From the NCBI GenBank assembly GCA_003327425.1, contig QOQW01000001.1, forward strand, positions 248,001 to 312,000: a stretch of 64,000 bases of DNA. The letters are read 5' to 3'. The translations under genes were made by a program, and so were the position numbers. The DNA comes from Candidatus Ozemibacter sibiricus. Lineage in GTDB: Bacteria; Muiribacteriota; Ozemobacteria; Ozemobacterales; Ozemobacteraceae. Under the pieces are notes generated by a model. It was not told the origin of the DNA. It saw only the letters and a program-made list of their open reading frames with translations, and made no database searches. Position 1 is the stretch's first letter; every line of letters begins with the position of its first letter. Shown piece by piece: positions 45,406-54,412 of the stretch.

Positions 45406-46378
45406 TCATCCGCCCCTTCTCTTGCTGCATGGCATCAGCAGCCGGGAGGAGGTGTTCTGGCGGCCGCGTCGCCAGTGCCTCGGCGGCTTCCTCGCGCCGG
45501 CCTTCCGGGTGCTGACCGGGCGCCTGCGCCGGGGCCGAGGAAGCGCCGGCGTCTGGCCCGAGCGGCTTGGCGGTACGACCAGAGATGGCACGATCCGAGG
45601 CGGCGCGGCCGGGGGCTCGGCCGCGCGTGACGTCGGCGCCGTCGCTCCCGACGGCTGCGGCTTGCCTCCCGATCCGGTCCGCTGCCCGCCCGGCGAGTGG
45701 GACTTCGATCCCTACCTGACCGAAGATCTGCCGATCATCTGGGCCGAAGCCTGCGCCGTCGCGGGACGACCGCCGATCGTCCTCGGCTACAGCCTGGGCG
45801 GCATGCTCGCCCTGCTGGCCCAGGCCCGGGGTCTGATCGCCGCCCCCGCTCTGGTTCTGGTGGCCACCCCGCTGCTGTTTCCCGCCATCCCGTTCTATCC
45901 CCCGTTGATGCGTCGGGTCTACGCCGTCGCCCGCCGCCTCGGGTGGCCCCGCATTCCGACCCGGTTCCTGGGGCGGCTGCTCATCTGGGTGTTCGCTGGT
46001 GGTCGTCCTTCGCGGCTCGGCCCCGAGCTGCGGTTGTTCCATGCCCAGATCCGGGCGGCCGGGGTCGATGTGCCGCCCGCCCTGCTCGGCCAGGCGGCGG
46101 CCTGGGTCGAGACCGGCCGCTGGAGCGACCGCACCGGCCGGCACGACTATTTCGACGAACTGGCCGGCGTGACCGTGCCCACCCTCTTCATCGCGGGGGG
46201 AAGGGACCGCATCGCCCCGCCGGCCGTCGTCCAGCGCGGCTACGCCGCCGTGGCCGCCTCCCATCGCGCCTACGTGGTCATCCCCGACGGGACCCACCTG
46301 ACGCTGGCCAACGGCCCGCTGGCCGGCGGCGTGGCGGCCGCGGTGACCCGCTGGGTGGCGCAGATGGGGATGGCCTGA
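45398..46378 (+). CDS. alpha/beta hydrolase
   Basis: The 326-residue protein starts with PPLLLLHGISSREEVFW (first strand and oxyanion HG). It has the nucleophile elbow GYSLGGML, an Asp candidate in FIAGGRDRIAP and the catalytic His in IPDGTHLTLANG, so the triad looks complete. A Gly/Arg-rich insert of about 60 residues lies between the second strand and the elbow. No signal peptide is present, so it is cytosolic. Substrate is unknown. GTG at 45398 overlaps the polA stop; GAAGAG lies before it. It is probably co-transcribed with polA and converges on cstA. Confidence 0.83.
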   Translation: MADHPPLLLLHGISSREEVFWRPRRQCLGGFLAPAFRVLTGRLRRGRGSAGVWPERLGGTTRDGTIRGGAAGGSAARDVGAVAPDGCGLPPDPVRCPPGEWDFDPYLTEDLPIIWAEACAVAGRPPIVLGYSLGGMLALLAQARGLIAAPALVLVATPLLFPAIPFYPPLMRRVYAVARRLGWPRIPTRFLGRLLIWVFAGGRPSRLGPELRLFHAQIRAAGVDVPPALLGQAAAWVETGRWSDRTGRHDYFDELAGVTVPTLFIAGGRDRIAPPAVVQRGYAAVAASHRAYVVIPDGTHLTLANGPLAGGVAAAVTRWVAQMGMA

Positions 46379-46405
46379 GCCCTCGCGATCGTCAGGCGGC
46401 CATCG

Positions 46406-48034
46406 TCAGGAGGCGGCCGGGGCGGGCGCTGGCTCGATCTCTTCGTGGATCGAGCGCGACAACGCCTGGCCGAGGCAGATCGCGGCGGCGATCAAGCTGA
46501 GGATCGTGCCCAGCCAGGGCGAGGCGCCGAAACCGGCTTTGGCATCGATCAAAATGTAGCTGGTGACGACCATGGTCATGAAGATGGCCGGGATCATCGT
46601 TACGTAGTGGTTGCGACCGTGGTGGCGCAGGTAGACGGTGCAGGCCCACAGGGTGAAGACCGACAGCGTCTGGTTCATCCAGGCGAAGTAGGTCCAGATG
46701 GTGGCGAAGTTGGTGGTGGTCAGCCACAGCGCGATGCCGAACAACGGCGCCATGATGGCCAGCCGTTTGCCGGCCGATCTCTGATCGATCGCCAGCAGAT
46801 CGGCCAGAATCAGTCGGGCCGATCGGAACGCGGTATCGCCGGTGGTGACCGGCAACGCCACCACGCCGAGGAGGATCAGCACGAACCCGGTCGGCCCCAG
46901 CAGCGCGCCCACCTGCTTGACCACCAGCACGGCTTCGTTCTTGGGGCCGAGGGCCGCTTTCAACAGGGCGGTGTCGCCGTGGAACAGCCCGATGGCCGCC
47001 GCCGCCCAGACCAGGGCGATCAGCGATTCGGTCAGCATGGCCCCGTAGAACACCCGGTCGGCGTAGCCTTCCGATTCGATCGTTCGGGCCATCATCGGCG
47101 ACTGGGTGGCATGGAAGCCGGAAATGGCCCCGCAGGCGACCGTGACCATCATCATCGGCCAGATGGGCGCGCCGGCCGGATGGAGGTTGGCCAGGGTCAG
47201 CTCGGGAATGACCAGCCGGCCGGTGACGATCTCCCAGATGATCATGGCCACCATGACCAGCAGGGAAGCGCCGAAGAAGGGGTAGATCCGGCCGATCAGG
47301 GCATCGATCGGCAGCAGCGTGGCGGCGAAGTAATAGACGAAGATGAGGGCGCCCCAGAAGAGAGCCTGGGTGTAGAAGGGCCTGGCATCGGAGGCGGCGG
47401 TGGCAGGGGCCGGGCTCGCCGCCGGGCTGGCCGCCGAGCCGGCGCCGGGACTCCCGGCCGGGCCAGCGGCAGAGCTGGCCGCCGTCGTGGTGGCGGGGCT
47501 GGCCGAGCCCGCGCCCGGCGTCTCGGCGGCTTCGGGAGTCAGGACGGCCGCTGAGCCCAGATGCCCGGTCGCGCACAGGTCGGCCAGGATGCGGGCGGGG
47601 CCCATGACGAACAGCACTCCGACCATGACCAGGAGCACCAGGGTCAGCACCAGCATCACGCGCAGCACCGGCCGGCCCAGGTATTTTTCGATGATGCCGG
47701 TCAGGCTGAGCCCGCCCTCCCGAATGGATATGCAGGCCGCCACATAGTCGTGGACCGCGCCGGCGAAGATGCCGCCCAGCACGATCCACAGGAAGACCAC
47801 CGGGCCCCACAGCGCGCCCATGATCGCGCCGAAGACCGGGCCCAGGCCGGCGATATTCAGCAACTGGATCAGGTAGACCCGCCACCATGGCAGAGGAACG
47901 AAATCGACACCGTCGAACTTCGTCTGGCAGGGCATGGGGCGGTGCGGGTCGATGCCGAGGACCCGGTCGAGGAAGGAGCCGTACAGGTGGTAGGCTCCGA
48001 GCAGCAGAACCACAGAGACGAAGAAGGTGATCAT
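46406..48034 (-). CDS. cstA: CstA family carbon-starvation/pyruvate-type transporter
   Basis: The 542-residue polytopic membrane protein has the CstA signatures YGSFLDRVLGIDPHRPMPCQTKFDGVDFVP and LNIAGLGPVFGAIMGALWGP, then SGFHATQSPMMARTIESEGY. CstA proteins take up peptides or pyruvate. A long Ala/Ser/Pro/Gly stretch (about residues 166-217) interrupts a loop between helices. ATG at 48034 overlaps the ribF stop (ATGA), so it is coupled to the end of the translation operon, an unusual place for a nutrient transporter. The longer frame to 48298 overlaps ribF out of phase. Confidence 0.92.
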   Translation of the reverse strand: MITFFVSVVLLLGAYHLYGSFLDRVLGIDPHRPMPCQTKFDGVDFVPLPWWRVYLIQLLNIAGLGPVFGAIMGALWGPVVFLWIVLGGIFAGAVHDYVAACISIREGGLSLTGIIEKYLGRPVLRVMLVLTLVLLVMVGVLFVMGPARILADLCATGHLGSAAVLTPEAAETPGAGSASPATTTAASSAAGPAGSPGAGSAASPAASPAPATAASDARPFYTQALFWGALIFVYYFAATLLPIDALIGRIYPFFGASLLVMVAMIIWEIVTGRLVIPELTLANLHPAGAPIWPMMMVTVACGAISGFHATQSPMMARTIESEGYADRVFYGAMLTESLIALVWAAAAIGLFHGDTALLKAALGPKNEAVLVVKQVGALLGPTGFVLILLGVVALPVTTGDTAFRSARLILADLLAIDQRSAGKRLAIMAPLFGIALWLTTTNFATIWTYFAWMNQTLSVFTLWACTVYLRHHGRNHYVTMIPAIFMTMVVTSYILIDAKAGFGASPWLGTILSLIAAAICLGQALSRSIHEEIEPAPAPAAS

Positions 48035-48987
48035 GCGGTGCGCTCCCGTGCTGAACCGATCATGTGGCGGGCCAGGGCGAGATCCTCCTGGATCTGGGCG
48101 ACCAGCGCCTGACTCGAGGGAAAGCGGACCTCGGCGCGCAGCCGCTTCTGGAAACGAACCCGGATCGGCTGGTGATACAGATCGCCGTGGAAATCGAGCA
48201 GGTGGGCTTCGAGGGTCATCCGCTCGCGGCCGAAGGTCGGGCGAATACCGATGTTGACCAGGGCATGATGCGTGCCCTGGGCGGTATCGACCAGGCATAG
48301 GTAGACGCCGCGGGGCGGCAGCACCTTCGAACTGCCCTCCAGGTCGAGGTTGGCGGTGGGGAAGCCCATCTCCCGGCCGCGGTGATCGCCGTGGATGACG
48401 GTGCCGGTGAAGCTGGCCTCGCGGCCGAGAAGCTGCGTGGCCGTTTCGAGCTGTCCAGTCGCGATGGCCTGCCGGATGCGCGAACTGCTGACCGGTTCGC
48501 CGCCGATGATCACCGAGGGGATGACCAGGCAGGCGCAGCCCGCCCCGGCCAGTTCCTGGCAGAGGCTTTCGGAGGTGCCGCGCCGGTCATGGCCGAACTG
48601 GAAGTTGAAGCCGACGCAGACCAGCCGGGCCTGAAGCTGCGCCAGAATGATCCGGTGGATGAAATCCGCGGGCGAGGTGCGCGCGAAGGCGTGATCGAAC
48701 GGACGGAAGACCACCCAATCGACCCCGGTGGCCATCAGCAGCGAGAATTTCTCCTCGGGGGTGGTCAGTTCGCCGGGGAATTCTTCGGGATGCAGAACCC
48801 GGCGGGGAGGGTGGTCGAAACAGAAGACCACGGCGGGCAACCGGTGCTCGCGGGCTTGTCCGATGACCTCGGCCAGCAAGGCCCGGTGCCCCAGGTGCAC
48901 CCCGTCGAAGGTGCCGACCCCCAGCACGCAGGGCCCGATCTCGGGGGGGCCGGACAGCAGATTGACGAGGCGCATCGCCGGCTTCAC
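48031..48987 (-). CDS. ribF: bifunctional riboflavin kinase/FMN adenylyltransferase
   Basis: The 318-residue protein has the N-terminal nucleotidyltransferase motif GTFDGVHLGHRALL and VRFRPFDHAF-like core, and a C-terminal riboflavin kinase domain with HGDHRGREMGFPTANL, GVYLCLVD and NIGIRPTFG. It makes FMN and then FAD. It starts in a GTGA overlap with the truB stop (GTG at 48987); ATG at 48975 is the alternative. truB-ribF pairs are common in bacteria. The stop overlaps cstA. Confidence 0.95.
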   Translation of the reverse strand: MKPAMRLVNLLSGPPEIGPCVLGVGTFDGVHLGHRALLAEVIGQAREHRLPAVVFCFDHPPRRVLHPEEFPGELTTPEEKFSLLMATGVDWVVFRPFDHAFARTSPADFIHRIILAQLQARLVCVGFNFQFGHDRRGTSESLCQELAGAGCACLVIPSVIIGGEPVSSSRIRQAIATGQLETATQLLGREASFTGTVIHGDHRGREMGFPTANLDLEGSSKVLPPRGVYLCLVDTAQGTHHALVNIGIRPTFGRERMTLEAHLLDFHGDLYHQPIRVRFQKRLRAEVRFPSSQALVAQIQEDLALARHMIGSARERTA

Positions 48988-49940
48988 CCCAGGACCCGCA
49001 CCGGAACCAGGCGCAGCGGGCCCTTGCCCCCCTTCGGTTCGCTCCTGCCGTAGAGGGCGAGCAGGTCACCCGACGGCGAGCAGACCTGCAGGATGGTCTC
49101 ATCGGCTGTTCCGGCCGGGGCAGGTTCGATGCGCTCGATGTCGCCGGGTTCCAGCGGGACGCCGCTGGCGACCTTCCGGCAGGCCTTCTCGGCGATGGTC
49201 AACCGCGAGAAGGGAAGGATGCGCGCGAACGGCACGAAGCTGCGCGTGTCGGTGAACGGCTGGCGTTGTCGGATCCGCCAGATGGGGAAGGCATCGGGCA
49301 AGGCCCAGGTGCCCACCCGCTCGCGCAGCAGGTACGACAGGTGCCCGCCGCACCCCAGGAACTGGCCCAGATCGTGGGCGACCGACCGCACATAGGTGCC
49401 GCGCGAGCAATGGATGCGCAGCACGAGATGCCGCACGGGCGGCCCGCCCGCCACGCCCGGGGTCTGGAAATCCCGGACCAGGCGGATCGAGGTGACGTGG
49501 ATCTTGCGGGCGCTCAGCTCGACGTGTTCGCCGGCCCGGGCCAGGGCGTAGGCCCGCTTGCCTTTCACCTTGATGGCCGAGAACACCGGCGGGGTCTGTT
49601 CGTAGGTGCCGACGAACCGGCGCAGGGCGGCCAGGATCTCTTCGCGGGTCACCGTGACCGGGCCAGGATGCTCGGCGACCGTGCGCCCCGTCGAGTCGAA
49701 CGTGTCGGTGGTGCGGCCCAGGGTGACCCGCATCAGGTAGGTCTTGTCGAGATGCTCGGGCGGGATGAACTGCAGAATCTTCAGGGCCTTGCCGACGAAG
49801 ATCAGCAGAACCCCTTGTGCCAACGGGTCGAGCGTGCCGCCGTGACCGGCCTTCACGCCGTAGGCTCGCCGCACCTCGTCGACGACATCGTGCGAGGTGA
49901 GGCCCGAGGCTTTGTTGACCACGAGGCAGCCATCGATCAT
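48984..49940 (-). CDS. truB: tRNA pseudouridine(55) synthase
   Basis: The 318-residue enzyme has GCLVVNKASGLTSHDVVDEVR and the catalytic aspartate in GHGGTLDPLAQGVLLI. GTYVRSVAHDLGQFLG and a C-terminal PUA-like part follow. It makes pseudouridine 55 in the T loop of tRNA. ATG at 49940 is the family start, with a weak ribosome site; it lies 7 bases after the nrnA stop. It is a member of the rimP-nusA-infB-rbfA operon, as in many bacteria. Confidence 0.95.
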   Translation of the reverse strand: MIDGCLVVNKASGLTSHDVVDEVRRAYGVKAGHGGTLDPLAQGVLLIFVGKALKILQFIPPEHLDKTYLMRVTLGRTTDTFDSTGRTVAEHPGPVTVTREEILAALRRFVGTYEQTPPVFSAIKVKGKRAYALARAGEHVELSARKIHVTSIRLVRDFQTPGVAGGPPVRHLVLRIHCSRGTYVRSVAHDLGQFLGCGGHLSYLLRERVGTWALPDAFPIWRIRQRQPFTDTRSFVPFARILPFSRLTIAEKACRKVASGVPLEPGDIERIEPAPAGTADETILQVCSPSGDLLALYGRSEPKGGKGPLRLVPVRVLG

Positions 49941-49947
49941 GGCTTGC

Positions 49948-51087
49948 TCATTCTCCCTCGTCGCGGGCCCCGGGGCCATGACACCCTGGCGGTTCGGCCG
50001 CGGTGGCGCCGGCTGGCCGGCGCGGCCCGTCCGCTGCGCTGCCCGTCTCGGCCGCGGCGAGGGCGGCGGCGACCCGGTCCAGGACTTCCTGGCGGAGGTC
50101 GGCCAGGGAACGCCCGGCGACGTTGGCCGAGGCGGCCAGGGTGTGTCCGCCCCCGCCGTAGGCCTTCGCCAGCGCCTGCACGTCGACCCGGCCGGCCGAG
50201 CGGAAGCTGACCTTCAGACGCCCGTCGGGGAGTTCCCGGAACAGGAGGGCGACCTCCATGCCGACGATCGAGCAGAGGTGGGAGATGCAGCCGTCGGCAT
50301 CGACCTCGGAGGCGCCGATCTCGGCGAAATCGGCGGCGGTCAGCCAGGAATGCACGATCTTGCCGCCGGCCGCCCGCGCGACCCGGGCCATGGCCCGGCC
50401 GTGCATGGCGACCCGCGTGTGGCTGTTGGCCTCATAGACCTTCTTGTAGATGGGCGGCACGCGCAGACCGGCCTCCAGCATCTCGGCCGCGATGCGGTGG
50501 GCGCGCGGCGTGGTGTTGGCATAGCGGAAATTGCCGGTGTCGGTCATGATGCCCAGGTAGAGCGGTTCGAGCACCGTCAGCGGCAGGGGGCGATGATCAT
50601 CTTTCAGGATGTAGTACAAGATTTCGCAGGTCGAGGAGGCGCCTTCATCGATCAGGTTGATCTCGCCCAGCCCTCGCAGCCCGGGGTGATGATCGAGATG
50701 GATACGGGTGCGCGCGCGCGCGAACAGACGGGTCCGTTCCTCGCCGAGGCGCGCGGGGTCGGTGGTTTCCATGAGGAAGAACAGATCGAACGGTTCCCCG
50801 TCGGGCAGGCGGTCGACCAGGGCCGCCGTGCCCGGCAGCCAGGAGATCTGCGGCGGCAGCGGATCGAAGTTCAGGCTGACGCAGTCCTTGCCCTGCCACT
50901 CGGCCCAATGGTGGAGCGCCAGTTGCGAACCGAGGGCATCGCCATCGGAGAAGGGATGGGCGATGCTGACCAGCCGTCGGGCCTGACGCAGGGCGTCCTT
51001 GATCAGGCCGATCTTGCGGTCGTACTCCGCGGTGCCCGCCACCGTCGGATAGGAGCGGGCCAGGGTGGTGAGCGCGTCATCGTGCAT
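49948..51087 (-). CDS. nrnA: DHH/DHHA1 phosphoesterase, NrnA-like oligoribonuclease
   Basis: The 379-residue protein has the DHH-family motifs SIAHPFSDGDALGS, LMETTD, HLDHHPG and GIMTDTGNF, and the DHHA1 substrate-binding motif KAYGGGGHTLAAS at the C terminus. NrnA degrades nanoRNAs and dephosphorylates 3'-phosphoadenosine phosphate; cyclic-dinucleotide hydrolysis is another activity of the family. Start ATG at 51087 has AAGGGA upstream. The C-terminal 30 residues are low-complexity. The rbfA-nrnA-truB order is typical of many bacteria. Confidence 0.92.
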   Translation of the reverse strand: MHDDALTTLARSYPTVAGTAEYDRKIGLIKDALRQARRLVSIAHPFSDGDALGSQLALHHWAEWQGKDCVSLNFDPLPPQISWLPGTAALVDRLPDGEPFDLFFLMETTDPARLGEERTRLFARARTRIHLDHHPGLRGLGEINLIDEGASSTCEILYYILKDDHRPLPLTVLEPLYLGIMTDTGNFRYANTTPRAHRIAAEMLEAGLRVPPIYKKVYEANSHTRVAMHGRAMARVARAAGGKIVHSWLTAADFAEIGASEVDADGCISHLCSIVGMEVALLFRELPDGRLKVSFRSAGRVDVQALAKAYGGGGHTLAASANVAGRSLADLRQEVLDRVAAALAAAETGSAADGPRRPAGATAAEPPGCHGPGARDEGE

Positions 51088-51112
51088 GCGAGCATCCCTT
51101 GCGGGCGGCGGG

Positions 51113-51463
51113 TCACTCGTCTTTGGGGGCGAGGGACCGCAGGAGATCGAGCACGTCGTCGCCCCGCTTGATCGAGGGGTCGTAGAAGAACGCCAGTTCA
51201 GGCAGGATGCGCAGCTTGATCACCTTTTTCAATTCGTTGCGGATGAAGGCCTTGGCATGGTCGAGGCCTTTCTGCAGCGCGTCGAGATCGCGATGGTCGT
51301 AGATGCAGCTGTAGTAGACCCGTGCCAGGTGGAAGTCGGCGCTGATCGAGACGGCGACGATGTTGGCTCCCTCGACCCGGGGATCGGCCACCTTCCGGCT
51401 GATGATGGTGGCGATTTCCTGTTGCAGCAGCGATTCGACGCGTTCGCGACGGTGGTGGGTCAC
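51113..51463 (-). CDS. rbfA: 30S ribosome-binding factor A
   Basis: The 116-residue protein has the RbfA KH-like fold with HHRRERVESLLQQEIATIISRKVADPR at the start and VSISADFHLARVYYS in the core, ending PELAFFYDPSIKRGDDVLDLL. It matures the 5' end of 16S rRNA and the 30S subunit. GTG at 51463 is chosen since it shares GTGA with the stop of the upstream ylxP-like gene; a longer frame exists to 51481. Confidence 0.94.
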   Translation of the reverse strand: MTHHRRERVESLLQQEIATIISRKVADPRVEGANIVAVSISADFHLARVYYSCIYDHRDLDALQKGLDHAKAFIRNELKKVIKLRILPELAFFYDPSIKRGDDVLDLLRSLAPKDE

Positions 51464-51747
51464 AGGTATTCCCACTGACACTCGGTCAAATGGGCCTCCT
51501 CATGGCCGGACAGGATCTCTTCGATCCGTTGGCCGATCTGGTCGAGCAGGGTGCGGTCGTTGCCGACGATGGCCACGCCGACCGTCCCGCGCTGCCACAG
51601 GTCGTGATGCTCGACCTCGGCGATCGAAACGTTGAATTTGGCTTTGACGCGATCCATGACGCAGCGCAGCACCTGACGCTTCTCCTTCAGGGAATGCGCC
51701 ATCGGGAAGTGGAGCTCGAACGTGCCAACCGCTACGGCCATCGCCAT
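51460..51747 (-). CDS. DUF503/YlxP-like protein
   Basis: The 95-residue protein has the DUF503 signature VGTFELHFPMAHSLKEKRQVLRCVMDRVKAKFNVSIAEVEHHDLWQRGTVGVAIVGND. The family sits between infB and rbfA in many bacteria and is thought to be linked to ribosome or RNA function; biochemical role unknown. It starts 30 bases after the infB stop and overlaps rbfA by 4 bases. Confidence 0.93.
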   Translation of the reverse strand: MAMAVAVGTFELHFPMAHSLKEKRQVLRCVMDRVKAKFNVSIAEVEHHDLWQRGTVGVAIVGNDRTLLDQIGQRIEEILSGHEEAHLTECQWEYL

Positions 51748-51777
51748 GGTCTACCTGCTGCCCCGGACCCGGCCGGT

Positions 51778-54387
51778 TCAGCCCTCCGCCTTCAGCTCGC
51801 GCTCGACCTGCTTGAGCCGGAACAGCTCGAGGATGTCGTTCTCCTTCAGGTCGTTGTAGTTGGACACGCCGATGCCGCACTCGTAGCCGGCCTGCACTTC
51901 GCGGATGTCGTCCTTGAAGCGCTTGAGCGAGGAGACCTTGCCTTCGTAGATCTCGACCCCGTCGCGGATGATCCGGACCGAGGCGTCGCGGGTGATCTTC
52001 CCTTCGAGGACGAACGAGCCGGCGATGGTGCCCACGCCGGAGATCTTGAAGACCTTCCGCACCTCGGCGCGGCCGATGATCTCTTCCTCGTAGACGGGCT
52101 CGTACATGCCTTTGAGGGCCGACTTGACCGCGTCGATGGCGTCGTAGATGATGCGGAAGACCTTGATCTCGACGTCCTCGCGGGCCGCGATCTCTTCGAC
52201 GCCGGGGGCCGGTCGCACGTGGAAGCCGATGATGATGGCATTGCTGGCGGCCGCCAGCATGACATCGGATTCGATGATGGCGCCCACGCCGGTGTGGATG
52301 GCGTTGACCTTGACCTCGTTGGTCGACAGCCGCTCGAGGGCGTCTTTCAAGGCGCCGGCCGAGCCCTGCACGTCGGCCTTGATGATGATCGGCAGCTCCT
52401 TGCGCTTGCCGTCGGTGACCTGCTTGAACAGATCCATCAGCTTGGTGCGGTTCTCGCGGGCCAGGCGCTCCTCGCGTTCCTTCTTCTGACGCAGCACGCT
52501 GACATAGCGGGCGAACTTGGCATCTTCCACGACCATCAGCTTGTCGCCCACGCGAGGCACGTCAGACAGGCCGAGGATGGCCACCGGCATGGCCGGCCCG
52601 GCCTCCTTGACCCGGGTGCCGGCGTCGTTGATCAACGCCTTGACCCGGCCGAAGCTGGTGCCGCAGACGATGTTGTCGCCCACCCGGATGGTGCCGTTCT
52701 GGACGAGGACGGTGGCGAGCGGCCCCATGCCGCGGTCGAGCTTGGCTTCGATGATGGTGCCTTTGCCGGGACGATTGGGATTGGCTTTCAGTTCCATCAT
52801 CTCGGCTTGCAGGAGGATCATCTCGAGCAGATCTTCGATGCCGTCGCCACGCTTGGCCGACACCGGGACCATGATGGTCTTGCCGCCCCAATCCTCGGCG
52901 ACGAGGTTGTAGGGCATCAGCATCTGCTTGACCTTGTCGGGGTTGGCTTCGGGTTTGTCGATCTTGTTGATGGCCACGATGATCGGCACTCCGGCCGCCT
53001 GGGCGTGGTGCAGGGCTTCGATGGTCTGCGGCTGCACCCCGTCGTCGGCCGCCACCACCAGGACGGCGATGTCGGTGACCTGGGCGCCCTGGGCGCGCAT
53101 GGCGGTGAAGGCCTCGTGGCCCGGGGTGTCGAGGAAGGTGATGATGCCGTTCTTGGTGGTGACCTGGTAGGCCCCGATGTGCTGGGTGATGCCGCCGATC
53201 TCGCCCTCGGCGACCCGGGACTTGCGGATCTTGTCGAGCAGCGAGGTCTTGCCGTGGTCGACGTGGCCCATGATGGTGACGACCGGCGGCCGCGGCTTCA
53301 GGTCGGCCGGGGCATCGGGGGTTTCTTCGAGGTCGATGACATCCTGGGAGAAGACGATTTCTTTACCGAACTCGCGGCCCACCAACTGGACCTGGGTGGG
53401 TTCCAGGCGCTGGTTCAGGCTGGCGAACACGCCCAGCCCCATCAGTTTCTTGATGATGTCGACGCCCTGGACCTCGAGGTACTTGGCCAGCTCGTTGACG
53501 GTCACCTCCTGGGGGACCACGATGCGTGGCACCCGCTCCTGTTCTGGAACGACGGTCTGTTCGACGGCGAGCTGGTCGGCCGGCACCTCGATAACGTCGG
53601 GAATGACCTCATCGAGCACCGGCTTGGGCTTGCCATGGACCGGCTTGATCGGCTTGATCTTCTTCTTCAGCTTCTTGACCGGGGGTTCCTTTTTCAGGGG
53701 CGCGGTCTTGATGAAGGTGATCTGCTGGTTGACCTCGACCTCATCGCCATGATCGATGCGCGGCGGCTTGGGGCCGCCCTTCTTCTTCTCTTCGACCTTG
53801 GGCACGATGACCGGGCTGGGCCGGAACTCGAAGCGCGGCGGTGTCGGCGGCGGCGTGGGGGCCGGGCGGGTGGCAGGGGTCGGGGAAACGCCGCTGGTGC
53901 CGGTGGCGGCGGTGGAGGTGGGGGTCGCCGGCCGAGCGGTGGCCCCAGGAGCGGGCTGACTCGGGGTGCTGGCGGGGGTGGTGGCAGGGGTCGGCGCAGG
54001 TCGCTGCCCGGTGGCCGGTGGCGGCGCGGCGGTTGTCGGAGTGGCGGGCTTGGGAGCAGGCCCCATGCGGACATCGGGGGTGCGGGAGGAGGACGGGCCG
54101 CCGGAGCGGGCGGACGGCGGGGTGGGAGGCGTCGCTGGGGTGGCCGGCTTGCCTGGGGTGGCGGTGGGGGTCGCCGGGGCCGGGGTGGCGGCCGCGGCCG
54201 GTTTCTTCTCGGGGGCCGGTCTGGCCCCGCCCGCCTTGCTGGCAAAATGCTTCTCGAGGGCGGCCACGACGTCGTCGCCGATGGCGGACAACGGGTTGTT
54301 CTTGCCCGGGAACCCGAGGGTCTCCAGGAGGGCTGACATTTCTTTGTTGGTCAGGTTGTACTTTTTGCTGGCTTCGTGTAGTCGCAT
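51778..54387 (-). CDS. infB: translation initiation factor IF-2
   Basis: The 869-residue GTPase has an N-terminal IF2N domain ([25 protein letters not shown]) and a long Pro/Thr/Ala-rich linker (about 55-190). A second IF2N-like segment follows near 295-345. The G domain has P-loop GHVDHGKT (374-381), DTPGHEAF and NKIDK; domains II, C1 and C2 follow. It brings initiator tRNA to the 30S subunit. The low-complexity linker is typical of GC-rich IF-2 proteins. It lies between nusA and the DUF503 gene. Confidence 0.98.
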   Translation of the reverse strand: MRLHEASKKYNLTNKEMSALLETLGFPGKNNPLSAIGDDVVAALEKHFASKAGGARPAPEKKPAAAATPAPATPTATPGKPATPATPPTPPSARSGGPSSSRTPDVRMGPAPKPATPTTAAPPPATGQRPAPTPATTPASTPSQPAPGATARPATPTSTAATGTSGVSPTPATRPAPTPPPTPPRFEFRPSPVIVPKVEEKKKGGPKPPRIDHGDEVEVNQQITFIKTAPLKKEPPVKKLKKKIKPIKPVHGKPKPVLDEVIPDVIEVPADQLAVEQTVVPEQERVPRIVVPQEVTVNELAKYLEVQGVDIIKKLMGLGVFASLNQRLEPTQVQLVGREFGKEIVFSQDVIDLEETPDAPADLKPRPPVVTIMGHVDHGKTSLLDKIRKSRVAEGEIGGITQHIGAYQVTTKNGIITFLDTPGHEAFTAMRAQGAQVTDIAVLVVAADDGVQPQTIEALHHAQAAGVPIIVAINKIDKPEANPDKVKQMLMPYNLVAEDWGGKTIMVPVSAKRGDGIEDLLEMILLQAEMMELKANPNRPGKGTIIEAKLDRGMGPLATVLVQNGTIRVGDNIVCGTSFGRVKALINDAGTRVKEAGPAMPVAILGLSDVPRVGDKLMVVEDAKFARYVSVLRQKKEREERLARENRTKLMDLFKQVTDGKRKELPIIIKADVQGSAGALKDALERLSTNEVKVNAIHTGVGAIIESDVMLAAASNAIIIGFHVRPAPGVEEIAAREDVEIKVFRIIYDAIDAVKSALKGMYEPVYEEEIIGRAEVRKVFKISGVGTIAGSFVLEGKITRDASVRIIRDGVEIYEGKVSSLKRFKDDIREVQAGYECGIGVSNYNDLKENDILELFRLKQVERELKAEG

Positions 54388-54412
54388 GTTCTTCCCGTTC
54401 CTCCGCCTTGGT

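Noticed and set aside
48987-49979. A longer truB from the ATG at 49979
   Set aside because: The extra 13 residues lie in the overlap with nrnA and do not belong to the family; the ATG at 49940 fits the conserved start.
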